DNA of 57,479 nt from Chloroflexia bacterium (GTDB lineage: Bacteria > Chloroflexota > Chloroflexia > Thermobaculales > Thermobaculaceae). A program made the translations under genes and the position numbers. Below the pieces are notes generated by a model. That model ran no database searches. It had not been told where the DNA came from and saw only the letters and a list, made by a program, of their open reading frames with translations. This document shows positions 37,527 through 46,943 of the stretch, one piece after another (position 1 is the stretch's first letter; the number at the start of each line of letters is the position of its first letter). The DNA lies in NCBI GenBank assembly GCA_030446765.1, contig JAUJMR010000001.1:184253-241731 (forward strand), in the 5' to 3' direction.

Positions 37527-38278
37527 ATGGGGCGCATGGAAGCGATTGTACCAGTCCGAAGCGTGTTACCGATAACATTCCACAGGGCGTGCCTGGAGTT
37601 GCTCGTCGCGCTCGGTACTGGCTTCATCCCGGCCGCCGCGCTGCTCGACCTGATAGCCGAAGCGGTAGCGGAGCACCTACCATCCAGGCCACTGATCGCG
37701 CTCGGTTACCTCGCGTTGTTTCTCACGGAGAAGGTCGCTCTCTCGCTGGGCGCATGAAGACCAAGGGGCAGCACGAGTACCACTGCACTCTCCAAGGATA
37801 CGCGCACGTGGAACACCCGTTCGACGAAACTTGTCAGCTCTATCGGACTGTAAGAATCGCTGACCTACTCGGCGAGACCGTACACACATTTTTCGACGGT
37901 ATGGCAATAATGACCAGCTTCGGGCGGGCTGCGGGCACCAGACTTCTGACCCTCTTCGCGGTCCAGCTACACCAGTTACCCAAGGGACTCAGTCTCGCAG
38001 CCTTCCTGCTTGCCACCGGGCTGAATCAGCGTCCGGCTGCACTGTCAACGATGGTACTTGGTGCTGCTAGCGTGCTCAAGGGCCTTGTTGCCGCTCAGTT
38101 TGGCGGTGCCAAAGAATAGTTGGCGACCGGTTTTCTGGCATTCGCGGCAGGCACGTCTCTGCACGCAGGTGCGACGGACCCTATACCTGCAACGAATGCT
38201 CGCCGTTCACGCGTGTCACGATCGCATGCGATCGTGGGTGTCGCGGTCTTCTACGCGATATCGCAACTGCTGAGGTGA
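37527..38278 (+). pseudogene. Decayed ZIP-family metal transporter
   Basis: ZIP features are spread over two frames. One frame carries LVALGTGFIPAAALLDLIAE and LIALGYLALFLTEKV (first helices); after a frameshift near 37755 the other carries LLGETVHTFFDGMAIMTSFG (the HNFxDG helix 4), LFAVQLHQLPKGLSLAAFLL (the HExP helix 5 with Glu replaced by Gln) and VLGAASVLKGLVA. A TAG at 38117-38119 then interrupts the frame, which goes on as LATGFLAFAAGTSLHAGATD and ends at TGA 38278. One frameshift, one nonsense codon and a lost metal ligand make it non-functional. ZIP proteins import zinc or iron. Confidence 0.72.
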
Positions 38279-38320
38279 GCAGAGCTGGCACACGCGTAGA
38301 TTCGCAGCGGTTGAACGCTC

Positions 38321-38554
38321 TTATGCACGGCGGGGACTGGTCGCCACTAGAAGCTGCACGCCGATCAGGGCCAAGAGGACGGAGGGCGGCCAGTTCAGCG
38401 CGAACCACAGGACAAGGAGCACCACGGTGAGAAACCAGCCGAGTGTGCGCTCGACGTCTCGGATGTCCACGTTGCGTAGAGACGTCGCAAGGCTGCTGCC
38501 GTCCTGCGAGAACAGACTACTAGTCGTAGCCCGATGAACGAACCGAATGCTCAT
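38321..38554 (-). CDS. Small two-helix membrane protein
   Basis: The product is 77 residues from an ATG with GGGGAG upstream. The N-terminal half is polar with RNVDIRDVERTLGW, then two closely spaced hydrophobic helices (FLTVVLLVLWFALNW, VLLALIGVQLLVAT) and a short basic end. The arrangement recalls DUF2892 proteins, but the diagnostic Cys motif is absent, so no family is claimed. It converges on the ZIP remnant, with 42 bases between the two ends. The 239 bases upstream (38655-38893) hold nothing that I can support. Confidence 0.5.
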   Translation of the reverse strand: MSIRFVHRATTSSLFSQDGSSLATSLRNVDIRDVERTLGWFLTVVLLVLWFALNWPPSVLLALIGVQLLVATSPRRA

Positions 38555-38893
38555 ACCATCTCTCCCCTTGCCTCGCCGTCTCGTACCAGAGCGTCCAATT
38601 GTTAGTAGCCCATTCGCGCTGTATCGCTGGGGGCAAAGTTCAACCTTCAGCACGCACTACGCACGGTTCATTCCACCATAGTTCCGGTTGGCTACAAGCG
38701 TACGTCGGCAGTATGTTTACGGGACGTTTACGGTCGCGTCTATGGATCAGCCATACCTGTGCCGACCGCAATGCTTCGAGCCACGTCACTTCAAGCGCCG
38801 TAACGTCGTCCAGTCCAGATCTCAGTCTAAATCCATTGGGGCAGTTTTGGTAGGATTGATCGCACTGTGCAAGCGTCGTAGTGAGTCTGCAGG

Positions 38894-39721
38894 GTGACAA
38901 GGATGAAAGTTGCGTTTCAGGGTGAACCGGGCGCGTACAGCGAACAAGCGCTGATCGAGGCCCTACCAGGTGCCCAGAGCGTTCCCCAGCCGCTGCTGCG
39001 CGACGTCTTCGAGACGCTCGCGAGTGGCGAGGCGGACCTGGCCGTCGTGCCCTGCGAAAACTCACAGGCTGGTACGATTCACCAGACGTACGATCTGCTG
39101 CTGGAGCACGCGGGACGATTGCATATCACCATGGAGCACGAGCTGCGCGTGCGACACTGTCTGCTTGCACCACCCGGCGTGGAGATAGGGCAGGTCCGAC
39201 GCGCGTACTCGCACCCGCAGGCACTTGACCAGACGGCTGGATGGCTGCGCGAGCATGGAATCCTGGCGGTTTCCTACCACGATACGGCCGGAGCAGCGCG
39301 GTGGGTGGCTGAGGCCAACGATTCGACATCAGCGGCCGTAGCATCCAGCCGCGCGGCAGAGGTGTACGGCCTCGCCGTACTGGCCGAGGGCATCGAAGAC
39401 AATCCAACGAACCGCACGCGTTTCCTTGTCGTCGGTCACGAGGCGACCGAGAGAACCGATGTGGAAGGCAAGACCTCGCTCGTCTTCTCGACCGCAAATC
39501 GCCCTGGTGCGCTGCACCGGGCCTTGGGATGCCTCGCGGCACGAGAAGTAAACCTCCTGAAGCTCGAGTCGCGCCCAATGCGCGGTGAGGGTTGGGAGTA
39601 CGTGTTTTATGTGGACTGCGCCGGCTGGACCACGGAGCCCGCACTCGCCGCCGCGATCCAGGAGGTTGAACGCGAAACCGCCTGGGTGCGCGTGCTCGGC
39701 GCCTATCCGCGGTCGGTATAG
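38894..39721 (+). CDS. pheA: Prephenate dehydratase
   Basis: The product is 275 residues. It converts prephenate to phenylpyruvate, the last specific step before phenylalanine. The catalytic domain (residues 4-180) has FQGEPGAYSEQA, the DLAVVPCENSQAGTI segment, YSHPQALDQTAGWL and the TRF motif in NPTNRTRFLVVG. An ACT regulatory domain follows (about 190-270), with TSLVFSTANRPGALHRALGC and the ESRP motif in LLKLESRPMRGEGWEYVF, which binds phenylalanine for feedback inhibition. No chorismate mutase domain is attached, as in Gram-positive and Chloroflexota-type enzymes. GTG at 38894 is used; the ATG three codons later is equally possible. Confidence 0.93.
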   Translation: MTRMKVAFQGEPGAYSEQALIEALPGAQSVPQPLLRDVFETLASGEADLAVVPCENSQAGTIHQTYDLLLEHAGRLHITMEHELRVRHCLLAPPGVEIGQVRRAYSHPQALDQTAGWLREHGILAVSYHDTAGAARWVAEANDSTSAAVASSRAAEVYGLAVLAEGIEDNPTNRTRFLVVGHEATERTDVEGKTSLVFSTANRPGALHRALGCLAAREVNLLKLESRPMRGEGWEYVFYVDCAGWTTEPALAAAIQEVERETAWVRVLGAYPRSV

Positions 39722-39749
39722 CCGTCGCATCAACCACGGGTTGCGCGGT

Positions 39750-40406
39750 TCAGATCAGGGGTAGCAAAAGCTCTGCAAGCAACGCCTGTCCGAACGCAGT
39801 CGGTGCCGTCACCGGCAGCCACTGTGCAGGAGTTACCGCTCGCGACACCGCGTCCAACACCCTGCCCGGCCGCAGGAGGACGTCCACAACCAGCACATCC
39901 TGCAGTCCTACCACCGCGCCCACACTACCGCCTACTGCCAGTACAGCCACCATCGCGTGGAGATCGTGCCCGAGCCGGCCCGCAAGCACCACCGCTCCGT
40001 ACCCGGTGTACCACACCGCGAGTACGCCACCGAGCAACGCCTGCCCACCGAAGCAGGTTACCTGACCCAAGGTTCGGGGTCCGACGATGTGATCGCTCGT
40101 TCCCAGGACGTGGCGTATTTCCAGGGCCGTGTACAGCGCGTGCGGATATCCGAGCACGAAGGCGGATAACCACAGCCAGGACATCGGTGGAGCAAGGGTG
40201 ACCGCATATAGTTCGAGGAATACCCAGGGCAGAACGGCGAAAATTGGGTTCCCGATAAGACTGCGGACGCCGTGCCCCCACAGCGTACCAGTCGCAAGCC
40301 ACCCGATCAGGTGCGGGAGTCGCTGCCGTAACCGACGCTCGAAGCGAAGGTTGTGTCGTGGCGTCGAGCCGTTCACCTGGCCGATACGTCCCTCTCGCTC
40401 GCTCAT
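39750..40406 (-). CDS. Hypothetical multi-pass membrane protein
   Basis: The product is 218 residues with about five hydrophobic segments (near residues 50-72, 75-92, 115-140, 150-170 and 195-216) after a polar, Arg-rich N-terminus. I recognise no family. It starts 6 bases after the stop of the M23 peptidase gene with no ribosome binding site of its own, so its translation is probably coupled to that gene. The three genes 41754-39750 form one tight operon. Confidence 0.6.
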   Translation of the reverse strand: MSEREGRIGQVNGSTPRHNLRFERRLRQRLPHLIGWLATGTLWGHGVRSLIGNPIFAVLPWVFLELYAVTLAPPMSWLWLSAFVLGYPHALYTALEIRHVLGTSDHIVGPRTLGQVTCFGGQALLGGVLAVWYTGYGAVVLAGRLGHDLHAMVAVLAVGGSVGAVVGLQDVLVVDVLLRPGRVLDAVSRAVTPAQWLPVTAPTAFGQALLAELLLPLI

Positions 40407-40412
40407 ACCGAA

Positions 40413-41108
40413 TTATACGCCAGCGTCGATCCATCTGCGCTCAAAGCCAGTTGTTCGCTGGCCCGATTCGATGCACTGGCCACGTGCGAGGCCCACCCTA
40501 CGGTCAGCCCCGAACGGCTCCGGGAGGACTGATTCTCCGCCGTACGGTCCAACGCTGCTCGGCTCATTCGCAAGCCGGACACCGCGATACAGCGCAAAGT
40601 GCAGGTGTGACCGAACACCGCCACTGCTACCGGACCGACCCAGTGGTGTATCGAGCGACACGACCGCACCGGGCTCGACTGCGACCGAATCGAGGTGCGC
40701 ATACAGCGACGAAATGCCCTGTGCGTGATCGAGGAGCACGAAGTTGCCGTACGTGGCGAATCCGCCGCGCGCCTCGCCCGCGAACCGCACGCGTCCCGGC
40801 GCGACGGGGAGGACGGTTTCGCCAACGCCGAGGTCGAAGTCTAGGGCGTACGCGTCGTTGGTTCGAAGTGGGCGATTTACCCCCTTATGTGTATTGACGT
40901 CGTATCCCCGGATGATCCGATGTCGCTCTCCAGCATTCCACGGCGCCGCGAGCGCAAACCCGTCTGGTAGAAGGGCAGCACCAGGCAGCAACGCGGAGCG
41001 TGAGCCCCCTGTCGAAGCGCAGCCGCACGAGGAGGATAGAACACCACCGAGAACGACAAGTGCCACCAGCAGGACGCTTGTCGCGCCCAGTCGATACCAA
41101 CCACGCAT
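40413..41108 (-). CDS. M23-family (LytM-like) peptidase
   Basis: The product is 231 residues. An N-terminal hydrophobic segment (residues 11-27) exports it; Cys28 or Cys30 might be lipidated, but the lipobox is not canonical. The peptidase domain shows His74, Asp90 (in RTNDAYALDFDL), then TYGNFVLLDHAQG, YAHLDSV and the metal His pair in SHLHFALYRG (His168, His170). These are the zinc ligands and the fold markers of M23 endopeptidases that cut peptidoglycan cross-links. The gene lies one base after the stop of the HAD gene and just before a membrane gene. Confidence 0.87.
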   Translation of the reverse strand: MRGWYRLGATSVLLVALVVLGGVLSSSCGCASTGGSRSALLPGAALLPDGFALAAPWNAGERHRIIRGYDVNTHKGVNRPLRTNDAYALDFDLGVGETVLPVAPGRVRFAGEARGGFATYGNFVLLDHAQGISSLYAHLDSVAVEPGAVVSLDTPLGRSGSSGGVRSHLHFALYRGVRLANEPSSVGPYGGESVLPEPFGADRRVGLARGQCIESGQRTTGFERRWIDAGV

Positions 41109-41109
41109 G

Positions 41110-41754
41110 CTACGGCAAGACGAAATCTATGGGACTGAGTTCGTCCAGCGATGCCACCACACGGTCCGCGTGGGCGAGATCCTCCCGGGTGCGCGTTGTA
41201 GTGACTGCGTAGACCCGCATCCCTGCACGGATGCCCGCACGGACGCCAACAACGGCGTCCTCCAGAACGATGCAATCGATCGGCGCTATGCCGAGTCGAG
41301 TGGCGGCGAGCGTGAAGATCTCCGGATGCGGCTTGCCGTGTGCTACTTCGTCGCCGGAGGCCACGGTCTTAAAGCAGTCGGCGACACCCAGTTCTCGAAG
41401 GATGATCTCGATATTTTCCAGCGGCGAGGAGGAAGCCACGGCCTGGCGATGCCCTGCGGCATGGAGTGCTCGAATCAGCTTGTCAGCACCCGGGAGCGCC
41501 TGAACGCGGCCACGCAGCAAGCGCCGAAATTCTGCCTCCTTCGACAGCGACATCTCTTGCGCTTCGGCCTCCTGTATCTCGCCGAAGAGCTCCAGGATCG
41601 CATCTGGGTTACGCATGCCGAATGTGGGGACGAACTCCTCACGTGTCAGATCATGGCCGCGCTGGTCAGCGAGCCAGCGCCAAGCCTGAAAGTGAAACTC
41701 TCCCGAGTCCACGATCACCCCGTCCATGTCCCAGATCGCTGCAGCGTGCCTCAT
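41110..41754 (-). CDS. HAD hydrolase, beta-phosphoglucomutase-like
   Basis: The product is 214 residues. The nucleophile motif is IWDMDGVIVDS (Asp9, Asp11), the cap domain covers about residues 16-80, motif II is AVASSSPLENIEIIL, the Lys motif is HGKPHPEIFTLAA and motif IV is CIVLEDAVVGVRAG with the acidic pair. This is the beta-phosphoglucomutase/sugar phosphatase group. It may serve sugar phosphate metabolism with the neighbouring glucan genes, but it is cotranscribed with the M23 peptidase gene (one base apart), so another role is possible. Confidence 0.87.
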   Translation of the reverse strand: MRHAAAIWDMDGVIVDSGEFHFQAWRWLADQRGHDLTREEFVPTFGMRNPDAILELFGEIQEAEAQEMSLSKEAEFRRLLRGRVQALPGADKLIRALHAAGHRQAVASSSPLENIEIILRELGVADCFKTVASGDEVAHGKPHPEIFTLAATRLGIAPIDCIVLEDAVVGVRAGIRAGMRVYAVTTTRTREDLAHADRVVASLDELSPIDFVLP

Positions 41755-42171
41755 ACAGGAATGATACCAGCACGCCTCGCCCCTCCGTCAGGCACCGATA
41801 CCGCATCGGCACAACGCCTATTCATCAACGGACTCTTTAGCGCCATCTTACAACGCCATCCGCTTGAACCGTGGTCCATTATCATACCGAACGCAGTAAC
41901 ATCCGTTGACCGTACCACGGATTCCTTGCGCGCTCGGTATGACAATGCCAGTTGGAGTTCGTAATAGAAGCGGAGGATAGCAGCCGGAACGGGTCATCGG
42001 GAGTACGTTGGATGGTGGCGACGCGCGAGACGCGGCCGTGGTACACTGCCGCCACGCATTCTGCTCGCGCCTGGCGGCGAATGGAATGGCTCTGGCACAC
42101 AGGGCACACAATGCACAACATCACCGACGCCGTAAGGGGGGCTGGGGACCGGAAAGTGAAGGGAGAAGATG
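41755..42171. other. Intergenic stretch without a supportable gene
   Basis: This stretch lies between the start of the HAD gene and the start of the PPK2 pseudogene. I see no complete gene, RNA or clear terminator in it. AGGGAG at 42159-42164 is the ribosome binding site of the PPK2 frame. Confidence 0.4.
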
Positions 42172-43037
42172 ATGGCCGGGACGGAACAGAACGGGGCTGC
42201 CGCTGGTACGAAAGCGACCACGGATCCGAAGGATCGAACCGAGGGTGAGGCAGAGACGAAGCCGAAGAAGCTGAAGAACAAGGTCTACGAGCGGGAGCTA
42301 TGAGCTTCCAGGTCGAGTTGGTCAAGCTGCAGGAGTGGATCAGAGACCAGGGACTCAAGGTGGTCGTGATCTTTGAGGGGCGCGACGCCGCGGGCAAGGG
42401 GGCGTCATCAAGCGCATCACCGAGGGGTTGAACCCACGGATATGCCGCGTGGTGGCGCTCGGCACGCCGACGGAGCGCGAGAAGACCCAGTGGTACTTCC
42501 AGCGCTACGTTGCGCAGCTCCCCGCCGCGGGGAGATGATTCTCTTCGACCGCAGCTGGTACAACCGGGCAGGCGTCGAGCGAGTGATGGGCTTCTGCACC
42601 GACGAGGAATATCGGGAGTTCATGCGCACCTGCCCGGAGTTCGAGCGCATGCTGGTACGCTCGGGGATCATCATCCTCAAGTACTGGTTCTCCGTGAGCG
42701 ATGAGGAGCAGGAGCGCCGCTTCCAGTCGCGCCTGCAGGACCCGACCCGGCGTTGGAAGCTCAGCCCGATGGACGTCGAGTCCCGTTCGCGGTGGGTCGA
42801 GTATTCCAGGGCGAAGGACGAGATGTTCGCGCACACCGACATCGAAGAGGCGCCGTGGTGGGTAGTCGAGGCGGACAGCAAGAAGCGGGCGCGCCTCAAC
42901 TGCATCAACCACCTGCTGAGCAGTATCCATACGAGGATCTGACGCCCGAGCATATAATCCTGCCGCCGCGGCAGGAGGATACCGGCTACGTGCGCCCGCC
43001 GATTGCCACCCAGCGGTTCGTGCCGGAGATCTACTAA
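42172..43037 (+). pseudogene. ppk2: Polyphosphate kinase 2 broken by four single-base losses
   Basis: Read over successive frames, this is a complete PPK2: [11 protein letters not shown], then [20 protein letters not shown], the Walker [50 protein letters not shown] (Walker B and lid), YWFSVSDEEQERRFQSRLQD, WKLSPMD and a C-terminal PEHIILPPRQEDTGYVRP ending VPEIY at TAA 43037. PPK2 enzymes phosphorylate nucleotides with polyphosphate. Frames shift at about 42300, 42402, 42530 and 42932. Each can be repaired by adding one base to a short homopolymer (T, G, G, C). The rest is unaltered, so decay is recent or the breaks are sequence errors. It lies at the edge of the remnant-rich 42-47 kb tract. 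Confidence 0.85.
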
Positions 43038-43611
43038 CCAGTGGTGCTAATGTCAAAGGCTGAAGTCGGCTATAGAGAGGTGGAGGCGTCCGTGCTCCGT
43101 CCGGTTTGAGCCCGTGCCAGGAGACGAGCACGTTGTACGCTGCCATGGTCCAGGCGAGCTCGCAAGCTCCACCCTGTGACTGAGATGTTTGAAGTGGCAC
43201 ACCAAGCAGATCCAGCACATTCCACGTGGTGCAGATCTTCACGTCCCCATCTCTGCTGTGAAGTGGCACACCACCGTCGGCATCAGCGGATGGAAGAGTA
43301 CCGTCTCGCTCACCACCACCCTTTTGGTTGAGCACGAAACACATTCCAGCGTTGCTCTTGCCCTTTTTTGCATTCGCGGATCGGATGCAGCAGTTGATGC
43401 CTGGGTCCCCATCTCCGCCAGGAAGCGCTGCACGCCCAGTCCCTATGCGTGGAAGCCGGAACAGGCGCGTAGTCGGTGAGCTTGACCACCGACTGCCCAC
43501 GCCCATCGAGGAGACGCTCGATCACTGGCCTGCGCGTGCGGATGGAAGGCAGAACGTCGATAAAATCCTCTGTACATAGGGCGCTCACTCCTTGCTGGCA
43601 GCGGCCCAACT
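43038..43611 (-). other. Degenerate region with possible transposase remnant
   Basis: No intact gene is present. On the minus strand a short stretch (ACELAWTMAAYNVLVSWHGL, near 43110-43170) resembles the C-terminal part of transposases. The sequence GAAGTGGCACACCA occurs twice (near 43191 and 43260), and TCCCCATCTC occurs near both 43248 and 43410. This looks like rearranged remnant DNA; the family cannot be named. Confidence 0.35.
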
Positions 43612-44725
43612 CTAGAGAGCCACCAAGTAGTTGACCGAGGGTCTGTGGGTATGGTTTGAGCATTGCGAAACACAATGCGTCCACGAGCGTGGCGCCCACG
43701 ATCCTGAGCGGGCGGTGCTGGGGCGTATCAAGAAGGCGAAGCTGTTCGTGTTCTTGCGGGAGCACCGCCAGGAGATATTCGGCGAGGCGTTCCAGGAGGA
43801 GCTGGTCCATCTATAAGGACAGCAGCCTTGGGCCGATACCGCCCGCCCAGCTGGCGCTCGCAGTAATACTGCAAGCGTACACCGGAGTCAGCGACGACGA
43901 GGCCTTCGACGGGATCGGATGCAACTGGTGCGACTGTTCGATGCTGGTATCCGCAAGGCGCTCTGCGATACGCGCGGCTCATCACCGTCGGGTGGCCCGA
44001 GAAGGGCGGATTCGGCGGTCGCAAGCTGCCAGCGCTCGACTCCAGCCCCCTGTGGTGAAGACGCCCTCGGAACAGGCGCCCGTACGCTCCGGCAGGCTGG
44101 AGCCGAAATAGTGTGGGAACACCCACAGCGGCGACAAGAGGCGCTGGTGAGGGTGCTGAACGCGGTGGAGATGTATCTGGATCCACCGAATAGTGTGGAT
44201 ATTGCCAGGCCCAGGACGTAGAGATGCCGCAGCTACGGCGCGAAGGATCCTTGATGGCAGAAGCACGCATAGACGGGTACAAGCGACGTGCTCAGGGATC
44301 TGGACTCGGGGCTTGTGCCCGCGGTGGGAGTGACGCCCGCCAACTCGCTGACCGACGCTATCGCCTCTGACAGACTGGCCTGCGACCGTGGCTATCTGAG
44401 ACAGCTGGTCGTTCGGGTGAGCGGGGTGTACTGCAAGGCTTCTGTGCGAAATGGAGGGCGCTTCATCGACCTCGACTGGGAGCGGCAGAACGAGATGCAC
44501 TTTCGGGAGGTGTAGTGCATTTCCGTCGAGCACCTGCCAGGTGTGTCCCTTGAGGCATGCACCAGCAGCAAGCGCGGGGGCGCTCCTGAGCACCTGCTGC
44601 TGCTTCGATAACAACAAGATGGAGACATCGGCGAGGAAGAACCAGTTCGATGCTCCGCCGTTGTCCACAACCTAGCACCATGCCCCCGCAGCAAGCAGCA
44701 TGACACTACTTGACCGCCTCTCTAG
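43612..44725 (+). mobile_element. IS1182-family remnant with inverted ends
   Basis: The ends are CTAGAGAGCCACCAAGTAGT (43612-43631) and, on the other strand, CTAGAGAGGCGGTCAAGTAGT (44725-44705); the first eight and last eight bases are identical. Inside, broken frames give an IS1182/DUF772 N-terminus (LFVFLREHRQEIFGEAFQEE, PPAQLALAVILQAYTGVSDD) and C-terminal parts (LVPAVGVTPANS, RLACDRGYLRQLVV, VYCKASVRNGGRFIDLDW). The element is about 1.1 kb, shorter than usual for the family, with stops and frameshifts throughout. The outer CTAG may be the target duplication. It is not active. Confidence 0.75.
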
Positions 44726-44932
44726 CGCCTGTTCGATCACACGGGCCGCACATCAGTAGCTGGCGGAGACCACACACGCGATGGATCACGGCGTGATACG
44801 AAGAGAGGTTTCCGGGACGGCCTGACCTGACGCGACAAGTGAGTTTCCCTATGGACCGGGTACCTAGCTATTCCAGGTGGTGATGCAAGCGGCGAGGCAA
44901 CCGAGGACGGCATTACGCTAATACCACAGGTT

Positions 44933-45379
44933 ATGGACCTTGAGGGCGGTAAGACACTGTGGTTCTTCGGGACGCAATTGCTGCTCAAAGCGAGTAGCGA
45001 GCAGACCGGCGGTCGATCGGCCCCACCGAGCAGATAGGTCGCAGGGGCGTCGCTACCCACTCCACCGCCAGATTGAGGATGACGAGACCTTCTACGTCCT
45101 CGGCGGAGAGCTCCGGTTCTACCTCGACGGCGAGGAGCCGATCTCTGCCTCACCGGGTACGACGGCCTATATCCCTCGTGGCGTTGCGCACGCGTTCGAG
45201 GTGGTCTCCGAACCGTGCGCTGGATTGACCTCACCACACCGAACCCTAAGGCGTTCTTCGGCGCTGCGGGCGAGCAAGCACAGGAGCGGATCCTGACGCC
45301 GGATTTGGCAGCCGACGTGGAAGAGATAATGGCGGCTGCCAAGCTATACGGGGTCGCGATCGTGCCCGTCGGTGGCTAG
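44933..45379 (+). pseudogene. Second broken cupin-domain gene
   Basis: From ATG 44933 the frame reads LEGGKTLWFFGTQLLLKASS, a normal cupin N-terminus. It then shifts near 45013, carries the cupin core ETFYVLGGELRFYLDGEE and TTAYIPRGVAHAFEVVSE in another frame, and shifts again near 45220. The tail is TTPNPKAFFGAAGEQAQERI, ending IVPVGG at TAG 45379. At least three indels are needed to restore it. It shares the core and tail with the fragment at 15930-16214. It lies between the IS1182 remnant and the severed permease tail. The gap 44726-44932 holds nothing else. Confidence 0.75.
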
Positions 45380-45406
45380 CTCTCCAATAAACCGTAGCCG
45401 GTTCGC

Positions 45407-45558
45407 TCAATTTGAGGGCCCCGCGCATCCGCGGGTCTCGCGCCCATCAGCCGATAGTGGAGCACTGCGATGACGAAGAGGCGTCCCCGCGCGGTTACCG
45501 CAGGCGCCCGAAGTCCGCGCGGATTCCCCCACCAGCGACACGATCGCGGCAAGTGCTA
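45407..45558 (-). pseudogene. Severed 3' end of the ABC permease gene
   Basis: On the minus strand the bases directly beyond the IS630 end continue the permease frame: joining host DNA across one TA gives DLGVL-ALAAIVSLVG, which completes the hydrophobic last helix. The frame then runs through a polar stretch to TGA at 45409-45407. The part after LVG looks unlike a typical end, and an additional indel in the GGGGG run is possible. Confidence 0.65.
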
Positions 45559-46943
45559 GTGGGCTCCGTCATGCAGCTTGCCATTTTTCGAGAACGGTCC
45601 CGCGTCGTCGGATAGCCCGACGTGTACATGCGCCACTTCCTCCCACCGCATGTCGGCGCCTGTAGGCTCGCTCTCGTCTGGCCTTGCGCCTCCCGCCCCA
45701 CTCGAACGGCGTGGGCTCCCGATTCCACCCACACACGGTCGCTTCCAACCACTCGATGATCTGCTGGGAGCTTGTAGGGTGATGCCCCTCCAAGGCTCGT
45801 CTCGTCAGGATGCGCTGCACCGACTCGGCCATGTTGAGCCAACTCCCCGCAGCGGCGTGTACAGCGCATCACCCCGTGCTCGACATCCACAACACCATCT
45901 CCGGCGTCTTGTGCCCGGCGAGGTTGTCAGCACCAAGAGCATCCGAAGGTGCGGCAACTCCTCGCTGAGCGTTATCCTCACCGATAGTCCCTCCTGCCAG
46001 CTCTTCCAGAGCGCCCGAGTCTGTTCATCGTTGAGCATCTTCTCCGGCTCCGCGCTCCAGGATCTGCGTCAACTCCCCCTTGAGCCACGGATGCAGCACA
46101 CACGGAACAACCCCCTTCGCCCTCACCTCACCGCTCTTTGGGTGAAATAGTGTTAGTAGTTTCGCCGTCCCGCCACGGAAGTATTCGTGTGGTCGATGTG
46201 CGGAGTTCACCCTCGGGCTCCCAACTGCTACCAGGGTACGGCACCGTCTGGTACGGTCCCGCCTCGTCCTGGGTCCATACCTCCAAACCTAACCGCACGC
46301 GCGCTCGACCAAGTTTTTTGGCTGTGGCGTCGCGGTCCGTCACCTCGACGGGCCTCCCTTGCGCCTCCTCATCACTGTGCCGGTGTCGCACCAGCTGCGA
46401 TCCCGCTGCCGCAGCATCTCTGAGCACACACACCAGATAGTATCCCTGCTGATCCTGGGCAGCCCATCAGCCGCTCCCCGCAACGCCCGCTGCAGCGTCG
46501 ATAGCGACCAGGTGGCCGTGCCATCCGCCTCCCTGTCCGGTATGCGCCGCACCTCCAGTATCCTCTCGCGCTCCTTAGCGGTGTAGGTAGGTGTGGGCCC
46601 TCCTCCGTGTCTTGGCTCCAGCGCCGCTATACCCTCCTGGTTGAAGCGAGACACCAGGTGGGAGAGACGGCATCACCAGAACGGCGACCAGCAAGCCTCG
46701 CCGCCTCGGTATAATCCCTACCTTCGGCTACCGCTAGCAACGCCTTGGCGCGGGCTACGTGCGCGACGGGCTCGGCCTGAGACCGGCTGATCCGCTCCAG
46801 AAACTCGCATTCCTCCTCCGTGAGCAGTCGTAGCGGGTCGCTCTTTCTGCGTGCCATGCTGTAGGCTCCTCTCGTACTGTCAAGCCAAGCACCAGTATAC
46901 CTCGTCCCTATCCGTATGGCTGTGTCCATGACGGACGACCCAC
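45559..46943 (-). mobile_element. IS630-family element, decayed, inserted in the ABC permease gene
   Basis: The ends are inverted: GTGGGCTCCGTCATG at 45559-45573, and on the minus strand GTGGGTCGTCCGTCATG at 46943-46927. Each end is bordered by TA (45557-45558 and 46944-46945), the TA target and duplication typical of the IS630/Tc1 group. The single transposase gene inside is broken. Outside the TA borders lie the two parts of one permease gene in the same orientation, so the insertion point is known. Confidence 0.8.
45569..46857 (-). pseudogene. IS630 transposase, frameshifted
   Basis: From ATG 46857 the segments run in order through several frames: [20 protein letters not shown] and [20 protein letters not shown] (N-terminal HTH), [40 protein letters not shown] (first catalytic Asp), [17 protein letters not shown] and [34 protein letters not shown], then [19 protein letters not shown] (catalytic Glu region) and [20 protein letters not shown]. 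At least four frameshifts separate these parts, so no full-length transposase can be made. Confidence 0.82.

Noticed and set aside
40406-40420. TATAAT immediately upstream of the ATG at 40406, suggesting a leaderless transcript
   Set aside because: The box is made by the last codons and stop of the M23 gene (GTA TAA T), there is no -35 at suitable distance, and the genes form a tight operon.
43191-43275. Repeated GAAGTGGCACACCA as a possible CRISPR or tandem array
   Set aside because: There are only two copies, with no regular spacers and no cas genes; it fits rearranged remnant DNA better.
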